A DNA stretch of 64,000 nucleotides, taken from Methanocella sp. PtaU1.Bin125 (GTDB lineage: Archaea > Halobacteriota > Methanocellia > Methanocellales > Methanocellaceae). Made by a program: the position numbers and the translations under genes. The stretch is taken from NCBI GenBank assembly GCA_002067315.1, contig MVRA01000044.1, positions 1 to 64,000 of the forward strand, in the 5' to 3' direction. Of the stretch, positions 31,787-38,844 are shown one piece after another. Position 1 is the first letter of the stretch; the number at the start of each line of letters is the position of its first letter. Below the pieces are notes generated by a model. The model was not told the origin of the DNA. It saw only the letters and a program-made list of their open reading frames with translations, and made no database searches.

Positions 31787-33436
31787 ATGGGGTATCTCGA
31801 GCTATTCGCCGTCGTGCCGGGCCTGATACTTTTCCTGTACGGCATCGAGCACTTCAGCGAAGAGATCCTGAAGGTCGCGGGCGACAAGTTCCGGTCGCTG
31901 CTGGGAAAGCTGACGAAAACGCCGGTCAGGGGAACTGTGCTGGGAGCCCTGGTCACGTCCGTGGTGCAGTCCAGCACGGCCACGACCGTCATCGCGGTCA
32001 GTCTCGTCAACGCGGGGACGATCTCGTTCGAGCAGAGCCTGGGCGTGATCATCGGCGCCAACGTCGGCACTACCATCACCGCACAGCTCGTGGCGTTCAA
32101 GCTCACCGCCTTCGCCCCGCTGTTCATCCTCATCGGCTTCCTGCTTAGCCTGGCCCCCTCCCGGTACCGGTTCGTGGGCAGGCCGATCTTCTACTTCGGC
32201 CTGGTGTTCTTCAGCCTGACCCTGATCTCCGGGGCTATCGACCCGTTCAAGTCGGATCCCGGCCTCACCGCCCTGCTATCCAGCCTTTCCGCTCCGATCG
32301 TGGCCCTCGTGGCCGGAGTGCTCTTCACCGTCGTGTTCCAGTCCAGCTCGGTCACCACGGGCCTGGTGGTCGTGCTGGCGGGCAGCGGGATGATCAGCCT
32401 GGAGCAAAGCATCCCGATATTGCTTGGCGCCAACATCGGCACCACGACCACGTCCCTGCTGGCGGCCGCAGGGATGAGCCTCCACGCTAAGCGTGCGGCG
32501 ATTGCCCACCTGCTGTTCAACCTGCTCGGCGCCGCCATCTTCTTCCCGTTCCTGGGTACGTTCGCCGACATCGTTGCGCTGACGGCGGGCTCCGCAGCCC
32601 TGCAGGTGGCCAACGCCCACATGATCTTCAACGTCGCGTGCGCCGTCATCTTCATCGCGGCCATCCGCCCCTTCAAAGCCCTGGTGACCTTGCTGGTGCC
32701 AGGGAGCGAAGAAGAGATCCTGTACCGGACGAAGTACCTCAACGATAAGCTCCCTGAGGATAATCGCGAAGCGTTCGGGCTGATCGAGAAAGAGCTCCGG
32801 CACTCCATGGACATCGTCCTCAGCCTGTTCGACGAGTCGATCGGCGCGGTGAAAGGCCTGAATCACGTCGATTTCCGGAAGATAGAAAAGCTGGAGTCCC
32901 TGAGCGACTACCTCGACGACCGGATCGAGCAGTCGATTCTCGTCATATCACATCGAAAGCTGGACGAGCGAGAGGCAAGCCACGTCGTGCTGCTGGCGCG
33001 GATCTCCAACGCCGTCGAGAACCTGGGCGACGACGGCGCCGGCATCGGCTCGCGGGCGAAGAGCATGGCGGAGACGGGCCTGAGGCTGTCTCCCGATTCC
33101 ATACACGAGCTGGAGTTCGGCTACGCGAAGCTGCGGGAGAACATCGAGGAGGCGAGGGATGCCCTGCCCCTGATCACGGCGGAGGTCTCGGCCCGGATGA
33201 GGGATAACGACAACATCCTGCGCGTCATTATCAACGCCAGTTATCGCAGCCATCTACAGCGGCTCTACAGCCAGAAGGCTTACGCCGGCACGACGTTCGT
33301 CGAGCTGCTCTCTTCCCTCGAGGCGGCGGACTACAAGGTGAGAGAGATGCGCAAGCTGATGGAAGGATACCGGACTGCAGACCCCGCCGGCCTCTATGTC
33401 CTCGCCCCACAGGCCGTCGTGCCCCCGAAAGGGTAA
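31787..33436 (+). CDS. Na+/phosphate symporter family protein with PhoU-like domain
   Basis: The 549-residue protein has about nine membrane segments in two inverted halves, each with the family motif: VTSVVQSSTATTVIAVSLVN and VVFQSSSVTTGLVVVL, each followed by a GANVGTT/GANIGTT loop. Residues 320-535 form a helical PhoU-like domain (FGLIEKELRHSMDIVLSLFD onward). Such NptA/PNaS proteins take up phosphate. The ATG at 31787 is preceded by GGTGGG five bases upstream; a GTG at 31781 is also possible. Confidence 0.88.
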   Translation: MGYLELFAVVPGLILFLYGIEHFSEEILKVAGDKFRSLLGKLTKTPVRGTVLGALVTSVVQSSTATTVIAVSLVNAGTISFEQSLGVIIGANVGTTITAQLVAFKLTAFAPLFILIGFLLSLAPSRYRFVGRPIFYFGLVFFSLTLISGAIDPFKSDPGLTALLSSLSAPIVALVAGVLFTVVFQSSSVTTGLVVVLAGSGMISLEQSIPILLGANIGTTTTSLLAAAGMSLHAKRAAIAHLLFNLLGAAIFFPFLGTFADIVALTAGSAALQVANAHMIFNVACAVIFIAAIRPFKALVTLLVPGSEEEILYRTKYLNDKLPEDNREAFGLIEKELRHSMDIVLSLFDESIGAVKGLNHVDFRKIEKLESLSDYLDDRIEQSILVISHRKLDEREASHVVLLARISNAVENLGDDGAGIGSRAKSMAETGLRLSPDSIHELEFGYAKLRENIEEARDALPLITAEVSARMRDNDNILRVIINASYRSHLQRLYSQKAYAGTTFVELLSSLEAADYKVREMRKLMEGYRTADPAGLYVLAPQAVVPPKG

Positions 33437-33673
33437 AATGAGGCAGTGTATCACATATTACCTATAGCCCGGATGGTCCCATCGAAAGACCACGCCTGAC
33501 AGGTTGAAGGCGACCCGGGGGTTAATGTTCGCGTGGTTTCCGGAGGCCATAAAGCCCCGTTTTTCTCATTGACTCTTCTGCATTGTTAGGATCGAAGGGC
33601 GGTGGCCGTATGTCTCTGATGGTTTGCCGTTCAGGCGTCCTGTGATGAGTACGCAAGGGCGCGTGACTGCATG

Positions 33674-33806
33674 CTCGCGACGACGCGGACATCTGCTGAT
33701 GTCCGGCGACGAAACGCGACGGGCGCGACGACGATTAACGGATAACCCGCAATATTATCATTCTTAGAAACGTCGCGCCCGTCGCGTTTCGTCGCGTCGT
33801 CGCGAG
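33674..33806. repeat. Long perfect hairpin with nested stem-loop
   Basis: Outer arms 33674-33687 and 33793-33806 (CTCGCGACGACGCG and complement) and inner arms 33706-33730 and 33771-33795 (25 bases, perfect) form one long stem around a 40-base AT-rich loop. Between outer and inner left arms lies a second small hairpin, GACATC-TGCT-GATGTC (33688-33703). The gap 33437-34136 contains no credible gene. Confidence 0.85.
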
Positions 33807-33976
33807 TACGGGTACAACAGGCCCCCGAAACGAAGCCCATTTCATTGAATCGGCAGATCCGAAAAACGCAGAAGAACCTTCTCATTTATTGTCATTTCCT
33901 AAAGATTTTAATCAGGGTCATTTTCCCGCGGGTAATAAGGTCCGGCCGTGAAGCGTGGCAAGCAGGGCATCGTCCC

Positions 33977-34063
33977 GCGTGCGCGCGCGAGGCCGTCCGA
34001 CTGCCACCCGGCTGCCTCTCCGGACAGTTCAGAACCTATCAGAAATGACTATAAAGCTCGATA
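33977..34063. repeat. Dispersed repeat R4, copy 1
   Basis: CGTGCGCGCGCGAGGC and, further on, a GAACCTATCAGAAATGACTA segment recur with small changes at 63390-63455 (CGTGCGCGCGCGAGGC and GAAACCTTTCAGGAGTGACT). Confidence 0.55.
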
Positions 34064-34136
34064 GAGCCCTCGCCGACTGATTACCAGCGAATGCGACCGG
34101 ATCGATCGGCCCTTGTTTTTTTACCGATGCAAACTA

Positions 34137-34184
34137 ATATATAATAGTTTTATGTACATATTACAAATAGGTATACAATTGTAT
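34137..34184 (+). promoter_or_regulatory. Promoter and two palindromes upstream of padR-like gene
   Basis: The TATA-like CTAATATATAATAG (34133-34146) is followed by two perfect palindromes, TATGTACATA (34151-34160) and ATACAATTGTAT (34173-34184), with centres 23 bases apart. They lie at and just past the expected transcription start, the usual place for autoregulation by PadR proteins. Confidence 0.55.
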
Positions 34185-34210
34185 TACATAAGGAATGGCA
34201 TGAGGTAGAG

Positions 34211-34561
34211 ATGCAGTCGGAACTCGAAAAGTGGCAAAAAGAGCTGCGGAAGGGCAGCACCAAAATGGCGCTGCTCTCCTTGATCGGCTGCCGGGACATG
34301 TACGGCTACGAGATTACCCGGGAGCTCAGCCGCATCACCGATAACGTCTTCGCGCTGACGGAAAGCAACGCGTACCCGGCGCTCCACCTGATGGAGAACG
34401 AGCAACTTATCACCAGCTACTGGAAGGAAACGGAGGCTGGCATGCCGCCCCGCAAGTACTACCGCATCACGCCCCGCGGCCGGGCCTTCTTCGGGGAGAT
34501 GAAGAAAGAGTGGATGAAGCATAACGAGGCCATGGACAGGATCTGTCAATACGAGGGATAG
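34211..34561 (+). CDS. PadR-family transcriptional regulator
   Basis: The 116-residue protein is a short PadR regulator with winged helix: KGSTKMALLSLIGCRDMYGY, EITRELSRITDNVFALTESN, then AYPALHLMENEQLITSYWKE and PPRKYYRITPRGRAFFGEM, the strongly conserved PadR core. The C-terminal helix serves dimerisation. It is followed 11 bases later by an RDD membrane protein, the common PadR plus DUF1700/RDD arrangement in which the regulator controls the membrane protein. Confidence 0.9.
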   Translation: MQSELEKWQKELRKGSTKMALLSLIGCRDMYGYEITRELSRITDNVFALTESNAYPALHLMENEQLITSYWKETEAGMPPRKYYRITPRGRAFFGEMKKEWMKHNEAMDRICQYEG

Positions 34562-34572
34562 GGAGGCTTACG

Positions 34573-35310
34573 ATGGAATTTTCGGAGGAGGCAAAACGCG
34601 AGATCGAGAAAAACCTGAGCGAAGTCGTCAGGAACATCAACGTCGACGGCAGGGAGCGCGCGGAGATTGTCAACGAGCTGCGGTCGACCTACTATGAGGC
34701 CGCCGAGGGCGAGGCCCGGGCCCGGGGCAGCGACGTGGTCTCTGTGGTAGATGCCCGTTCGGCGAGGGCCAGCATCAGTTCGCCCCGCGAGACGGCCGAG
34801 AGCTTCATGAAGTCCTACGCGGACACGCTGAGACGGGCGGGCTTCTGGTCACGCCTGGTGGCCTTCGTTATCGATAACCTGGCCATTTTCGCGCTCTCGA
34901 TGATCGTCATGGCACCCTTGTTCGGTCTCATGCTGCTGATGGGTATGCCGATGCAGGACGAAGCCGCCAATCAGGCCTGGTTCGATTCCCTGAGCCTGAC
35001 GGGAGCGGTGACCTTCGGGATCGTCGCGTTCGCCGCGGCAGTCTCCGTCATGGTCGTCATCTTCGGCTATTACATCGTGCTCGAAGGACACTTCGGCTAT
35101 ACGCCCGGCAAATATGTCATGGGCCTGCGGGTGCTGCAGACAGACGGCACGAAGATCGGGTACAAGGAAGCCATCCTGCGGAACCTGTCGAAATACATCA
35201 ACAACCTGATCGTGATCGATACGCTCATCATGCTGGTCTTCTTCTACCGGGAGAAGCAACGGGGGTTCGACCGGATCGCGAACACCATGGTCGTCCGCAT
35301 CAGGAGTTAA
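34573..35310 (+). CDS. RDD-family membrane protein with N-terminal HAAS/DUF1700-like helix
   Basis: The 245-residue protein has a cytoplasmic helical part (residues 1-90, similar to the HAAS segment found beside PadR regulators; NVDGRERAEIVNELRSTYYE) and a three- to four-helix RDD domain (FWSRLVAFVIDNLAIFALSM, GYTPGKYVMGLRVLQTDGTK, RNLSKYINNLIVIDTLIMLV). RDD proteins are suspected transporters. GGGAGG lies seven bases before the ATG. It is in an operon with padR. Confidence 0.85.
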   Translation: MEFSEEAKREIEKNLSEVVRNINVDGRERAEIVNELRSTYYEAAEGEARARGSDVVSVVDARSARASISSPRETAESFMKSYADTLRRAGFWSRLVAFVIDNLAIFALSMIVMAPLFGLMLLMGMPMQDEAANQAWFDSLSLTGAVTFGIVAFAAAVSVMVVIFGYYIVLEGHFGYTPGKYVMGLRVLQTDGTKIGYKEAILRNLSKYINNLIVIDTLIMLVFFYREKQRGFDRIANTMVVRIRS

Positions 35311-35340
35311 CGGGGCGGCGCCAGGGTCAGGTGATATGTG

Positions 35341-35763
35341 ATGCAGATCTTTTACGAAACGATGAGCGGCAACACGCGAAAGCTGGCCTGTGCGATGGCC
35401 GATGAGCTGGGCGTTCGCGCCGTGGACGTGAAGGATGCGGTGATTGGGCCCGATGCGGACCTGTTGTTTCTCGGCTCGGGCTGCTACGGAGGGGTGCCGG
35501 GAAAAAACATGATCCGGTTTATCGAGGCCAACGATTTCCGGGGCCGGCGCATCGCCCTGTTCGGCACCTCCGGGGGCGGCGAGGGCCGGGAAGTAAAGGC
35601 CATGGCGGAGGCCGTGAAAAGAAAAGGAGGCGACGTGATAGGCAGCTATCATTGCAAGGGTAAAGTATTGCCAGCCTTATACCTCATCAACCGCCGACAC
35701 CCGGACGCTGCAGAGGTCGACGCGGCCCGGAAGTTCGCCCGGGAGATGGCCGCCCTCGTCTGA
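35341..35763 (+). CDS. Small flavodoxin-like protein
   Basis: The 140-residue protein starts MQIFYETMSGNTRKLACAMA, a flavodoxin phosphate loop, then has FLGSGCYGGVPGKNMIRFIE and IALFGTSGGGEGREVKAMAE. The length is typical of flavodoxin-fold proteins. It probably binds FMN and carries electrons. AGGTGAT lies five bases before the start. It is followed by another flavodoxin-fold protein that has a membrane anchor. Confidence 0.82.
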   Translation: MQIFYETMSGNTRKLACAMADELGVRAVDVKDAVIGPDADLLFLGSGCYGGVPGKNMIRFIEANDFRGRRIALFGTSGGGEGREVKAMAEAVKRKGGDVIGSYHCKGKVLPALYLINRRHPDAAEVDAARKFAREMAALV

Positions 35764-35788
35764 GAGGCGATAAAAGGGGATTATGACC

Positions 35789-36334
35789 ATGAGACTATCG
35801 ATGATGAAGATTGTGATAGCCATCGCGGCTGTCGCCGCTTTAACCGTAGTCGCGACGGCCGCCGTCCTGGCCATCGGCATGTCCGACGTAATGAGCAGTA
35901 CGGCTACGGAGTCGGAACTACTCATGCCGGCCGGCAACGTCGCCGGCCAGGCCCTGGTCGTCTACACGCCGGGGCTCACCGGCGAGGCGAAGAATAAGGC
36001 GGCACAGGTCGCCGGCGACCTGAAGGCGAAGGGCTACGAGGTCACGCTGGCCGGGGTCAAGAGCGAAGCGGCCGGGGACTACGCGGGCTGCGAGGTCATC
36101 GTCGTCGGCGCGCCGGTCTACCTGATCGGCCATGGCGCAATCCAGACATACCTGCAGGCGCTGGACCCGCCGGAAGGCGCACGGGTCGGCATTTTTGCCA
36201 CCGGCTCCCGGAACCCTGATCCGTTCCCCGACACTGCCTGGCTGGACGCGACCGTGCAGCTGCCCGCCGGGGAGGATCACGATCGGCTGCTGGCCGGGTT
36301 TGTGGCCGGGCTGCTGGGACAGGCGGAGACATGA
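35789..36334 (+). CDS. Membrane-anchored flavodoxin-like protein
   Basis: The 181-residue protein has one N-terminal membrane segment (MKIVIAIAAVAALTVVATAA) and then a flavodoxin-like domain (ALVVYTPGLTGEAKNKAAQV, CEVIVVGAPVYLIGHGAIQT, RVGIFATGSRNPDPF). The phosphate loop is altered (TPGLTGEAKN in place of the usual T.TGNT). Topology would place the domain outside the cell if the segment is a signal anchor. I chose the ATG eight bases after GGGGA. Function unknown. Confidence 0.72.
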   Translation: MRLSMMKIVIAIAAVAALTVVATAAVLAIGMSDVMSSTATESELLMPAGNVAGQALVVYTPGLTGEAKNKAAQVAGDLKAKGYEVTLAGVKSEAAGDYAGCEVIVVGAPVYLIGHGAIQTYLQALDPPEGARVGIFATGSRNPDPFPDTAWLDATVQLPAGEDHDRLLAGFVAGLLGQAET

Positions 36335-36584
36335 GCCGGCGGTGTGCGATCAAGCCGCTGAAGATCGGGCCCCGTGACCGCTCTCCCGGCGGCTGCCGGC
36401 CGCAGGCGTGAAGCGAGACGTGGTGACGGTACAGGCCTGCTGTGCTCCGCCGGGGGCATCGCGGCTGCTTACGGCCATCTGTATGCTGGCATCGTGCTCT
36501 GCCCTGCCCCGGCGGCCGGTTGGCGGTATTTCCGGCACCGATCGCTCCACCCGGGCTACCCGGCATCCGTAACTTTTTTTTCCT

Positions 36585-36601
36585 CGCCTGACGTTCAGGC
36601 G
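36585..36601. promoter_or_regulatory. Palindrome upstream of HMA gene
   Basis: CGCCTGA-CGT-TCAGGCG is a perfect seven-base dyad, preceded by a run of eight T (36574-36581) and ending 13 bases before the HMA-protein start. It may be a metal-response operator or a leader hairpin. No gene is seen in 36335-36602. Confidence 0.45.
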
Positions 36602-36614
36602 AATGGTAATTTCC

Positions 36615-36839
36615 ATGGCAGAGAAGAAAGTGACACTGATGCTGGAAGGCCTGCACTGCGGGCACTGCGCGGAAACCGTCGCGAACGGCCTGAAGAAGCT
36701 CAAGGGCGTCAGGAGCGTTGAGGTCGTCTACACGACCAGCAAGGGAAAAGTCGTCTACGACCCGGACGTCGTAAAGGTCGACGAGATGATCAAGACGGTG
36801 AAAGACCTGGGCTACGACGTCAAGAGCTTTAAGGAGTAG
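36615..36839 (+). CDS. Heavy-metal-associated (HMA) domain protein
   Basis: The 74-residue protein is a single HMA domain: MAEKKVTLMLEGLHCGHCAE with the metal-binding C-x2-C pair, then KLKGVRSVEVVYTTSKGKV and IKTVKDLGYDVKSF. It is a copper-chaperone-like fold (CopZ type). The residue before the first cysteine is His, where most copper chaperones have Met or Thr-Cys contexts, so metal choice is open. No ATPase gene is adjacent. Confidence 0.9.
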   Translation: MAEKKVTLMLEGLHCGHCAETVANGLKKLKGVRSVEVVYTTSKGKVVYDPDVVKVDEMIKTVKDLGYDVKSFKE

Positions 36840-36861
36840 CCGCATACTGAGACTGATTATC

Positions 36862-37395
36862 ATGATCGTCAAAGGCAACGAGATGGAGCGCGCGGCCGTC
36901 GACCAGGTCGCCGCTCTCATGTGCGCGGCAGCCCGCACGGCCCCGAAGGCCCGGGGTACCGACAACCTGTCCACCCTGGTGATCACCGGCAGCGACATCA
37001 AGAAAGTCTCGGCCGAGATGCGCCGGGTCGCGGAGGAAAGCGACGTGGCGTTCTTCGCGCGGGACGCGGCCAACGTGGACGCGTCGCTCGCCCTGGTCGT
37101 GCTCGGGCAAAAGACGGTCCAGCTCAACATCCCCGTCTGCGGCTTCTGCGGCTTCGACTCCTGCGCCGACAACGCACGGGCCGGCGCCGCCTGCGCCATC
37201 AGCGCCGGCGACCTGGGCATCGCCACCCTGGCCGCGGCCGCGGTCGCCGGGCTGCACCACGTCGACAACCGCATCATGTTCTCCATCGGCCGCGCCGCGC
37301 TCAACCTCGGCCTGTTCGGCGACGAGAAGGTCACCATGGCCTACGGGATACCGCTGAGCGTCACTGGCAAGAGCCCATACTTCGATCGAAAGTGA
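36862..37395 (+). CDS. DUF2148 ferredoxin-domain protein
   Basis: The 177-residue protein resembles archaeal and anaerobe proteins annotated as ferredoxin-domain containing (DUF2148). It starts with a helical part (MERAAVDQVAALMCAAARTA) and has a cysteine-rich centre NIPVCGFCGFDSCADNARAG followed by AACAISAGDLGIATLAAA. Four or five cysteines could hold an iron-sulfur cluster. Function unknown. It follows the HMA gene by 22 bases. Confidence 0.82.
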   Translation: MIVKGNEMERAAVDQVAALMCAAARTAPKARGTDNLSTLVITGSDIKKVSAEMRRVAEESDVAFFARDAANVDASLALVVLGQKTVQLNIPVCGFCGFDSCADNARAGAACAISAGDLGIATLAAAAVAGLHHVDNRIMFSIGRAALNLGLFGDEKVTMAYGIPLSVTGKSPYFDRK

Positions 37396-37417
37396 AAGCC
37401 GAACGAGCTTTTTACGG

Positions 37418-37620
37418 GAGTCGGCGAATGACCCGGGTTTGGCCGGGTATCAACGATGAAAAACAGGCAGGGCTTCCGTCGCATTACCGACCCGGGCATT
37501 CGCACGCGCGCGCGAGCGGCCGCCCGCGCCTATAACCCGCACGCGCCTATAACCCGCACGCGCCTATAACCCGCACGCGCCTATAATCCGCCCGAGCCCG
37601 CCAACGACCGCCCTGGCCGC
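37418..37620. repeat. Dispersed intergenic repeat R1, copy C
   Basis: This stretch shares GAGTCGGCGAATGACC with copy B and GGGTATCAACGATGAAAAAC, GCATTCGCACGCGCGCG and GAGCCCGC.AACGAC with copy A. It carries its own tandem insertion at 37527-37590. The gap 37396-37818 has no credible gene. Confidence 0.7.
37527..37590. repeat. 17-base tandem repeat, about 3.8 units
   Basis: The unit CGCCTATAACCCGCACG occurs perfectly at 37527-37543, 37544-37560 and 37561-37577, with a fourth partial and changed copy to about 37590. There are no spacers, so it is not a CRISPR array. Confidence 0.9.
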
Positions 37621-37819
37621 CGAAACGCCCTGCCTTTTCATAAGACACAGGGTATATAGAGGACTTATACAGAGATGACACAAGCATCGCGGGCAGGCGA
37701 GCGTTCCACGCCCGAGGGCATGTCCGAGCCGGGCGGCGAAGACGGGCCGCCGGCCTGATTGCGGATAACAGGCAGACGCCAGCCCATAAAACCGGAAATA
37801 GGCCTATGTTTGGCCAATC

Positions 37820-37828
37820 TTTTTATAC
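37820..37828 (+). promoter_or_regulatory. TATA box of the rhomboid gene
   Basis: TTTTTATAC ends about 31 bases before the chosen start at 37860. It argues for that start over the ATG at 37845, which would precede the likely transcription start. Confidence 0.5.
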
Positions 37829-37859
37829 GTTTACCTTAAATTAGATGATGGTATTCCCC

Positions 37860-38690
37860 ATGGCCGACAACAGGTGCGACTTTTGCGACAGGTACGAGAT
37901 GCTGCCCTTCAATTGCAAGTATTGCGGCGGCGTCTTCTGTTCCAGCCACCGCCTGCCCGAGTACCACAACTGTCCCGGCCTGAAGGCGATGAAGCAGGGC
38001 AACTGGAAGCCCCCGGCGCAGGCCAGAAAGCCGCAGCCGGGGAACCAGCGCAGGAAGAAGCTGCGCCTGCCGCGGGTTCGCCTGCCCGGACAGGGCTTTT
38101 ATGCATATGGCATCATCGCGCTGTGTGTCATCATGTTCATCCTGCAGTTCATACTGCCCCCTGCGTTAACCAACGCCCTCGTGCTCAGCGGTCCCCCGCA
38201 GGCCGAGGGGCCGCTGTCGACGATAGTCTATATTCTCACGCACGCGTGGACGACAATCACTTACATGTTCCTCCACGCGAACATCATGCACATCTTCTTT
38301 AACATGCTGATGCTGTTCTTCTTCGGCCCGCTGCTGGAGCGCCAGATCGGTAGCGTCCGGTTCCTGGGCCTGTACCTGGGCAGCGGCGTCCTCGCCGGGC
38401 TGGTGCAGGTGCTCATATTCCCGGGCGCGGTGATCGGCGCCAGCGCGGCCGTCTTCGGCGTCATGGGGGCGCTGGCCATGCTGATGCCGGACCTGCGAAT
38501 TTACCTGTACTTCGTGCCCATGAAGATCATCTACGCGGTCATCCTGTTCGCCGTCCTGGACCTGCTGCTGATACCGTCCGGCGACCAGGTCGCCCACGCC
38601 GCCCACCTCGTGGGCCTGGCGGCCGGGCTGGCGTACGGCTACCTGATCAAGAAGAACAAGGGGACCGTGCAGGCCTACTATCGCGTCTAG
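37860..38690 (+). CDS. Rhomboid intramembrane protease with N-terminal AN1 zinc finger
   Basis: Residues 1-45 form an AN1-type zinc finger (CDFCDRYEMLPFNCKYCGGV followed by FCSSHRLPEYHNC, giving C-x2-C, C-x2-C, C, H, H, C ligands). A basic linker follows. Residues 80-270 are a six-helix rhomboid with the catalytic serine in GASAAVFGVMGAL and the catalytic histidine in AHAAHLVGLAAGLAYG; the HANIMHIFFNMLMLFFFG segment is the conserved helix 2. It cleaves membrane proteins; the zinc finger may present substrates. Confidence 0.9.
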   Translation: MADNRCDFCDRYEMLPFNCKYCGGVFCSSHRLPEYHNCPGLKAMKQGNWKPPAQARKPQPGNQRRKKLRLPRVRLPGQGFYAYGIIALCVIMFILQFILPPALTNALVLSGPPQAEGPLSTIVYILTHAWTTITYMFLHANIMHIFFNMLMLFFFGPLLERQIGSVRFLGLYLGSGVLAGLVQVLIFPGAVIGASAAVFGVMGALAMLMPDLRIYLYFVPMKIIYAVILFAVLDLLLIPSGDQVAHAAHLVGLAAGLAYGYLIKKNKGTVQAYYRV

Positions 38691-38844
38691 CCTGCCCGAA
38701 ACCCCGGAATGTTTTATACGATCGGCCAGCGCAGTTTCCCGATGGGAAGCGCGATGCCGAAAAAGTTATCGATCCTCGGGTCGGAAATGCCGGCCCCGCC
38801 ATGCCGGGGCAGAGCAGCCAGTTACATCGCCGGCAGGTGATGCC

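Noticed and set aside
37527-37590. CRISPR array
   Set aside because: The units are 17 bases and directly adjacent with no spacers, and no cas gene is visible.
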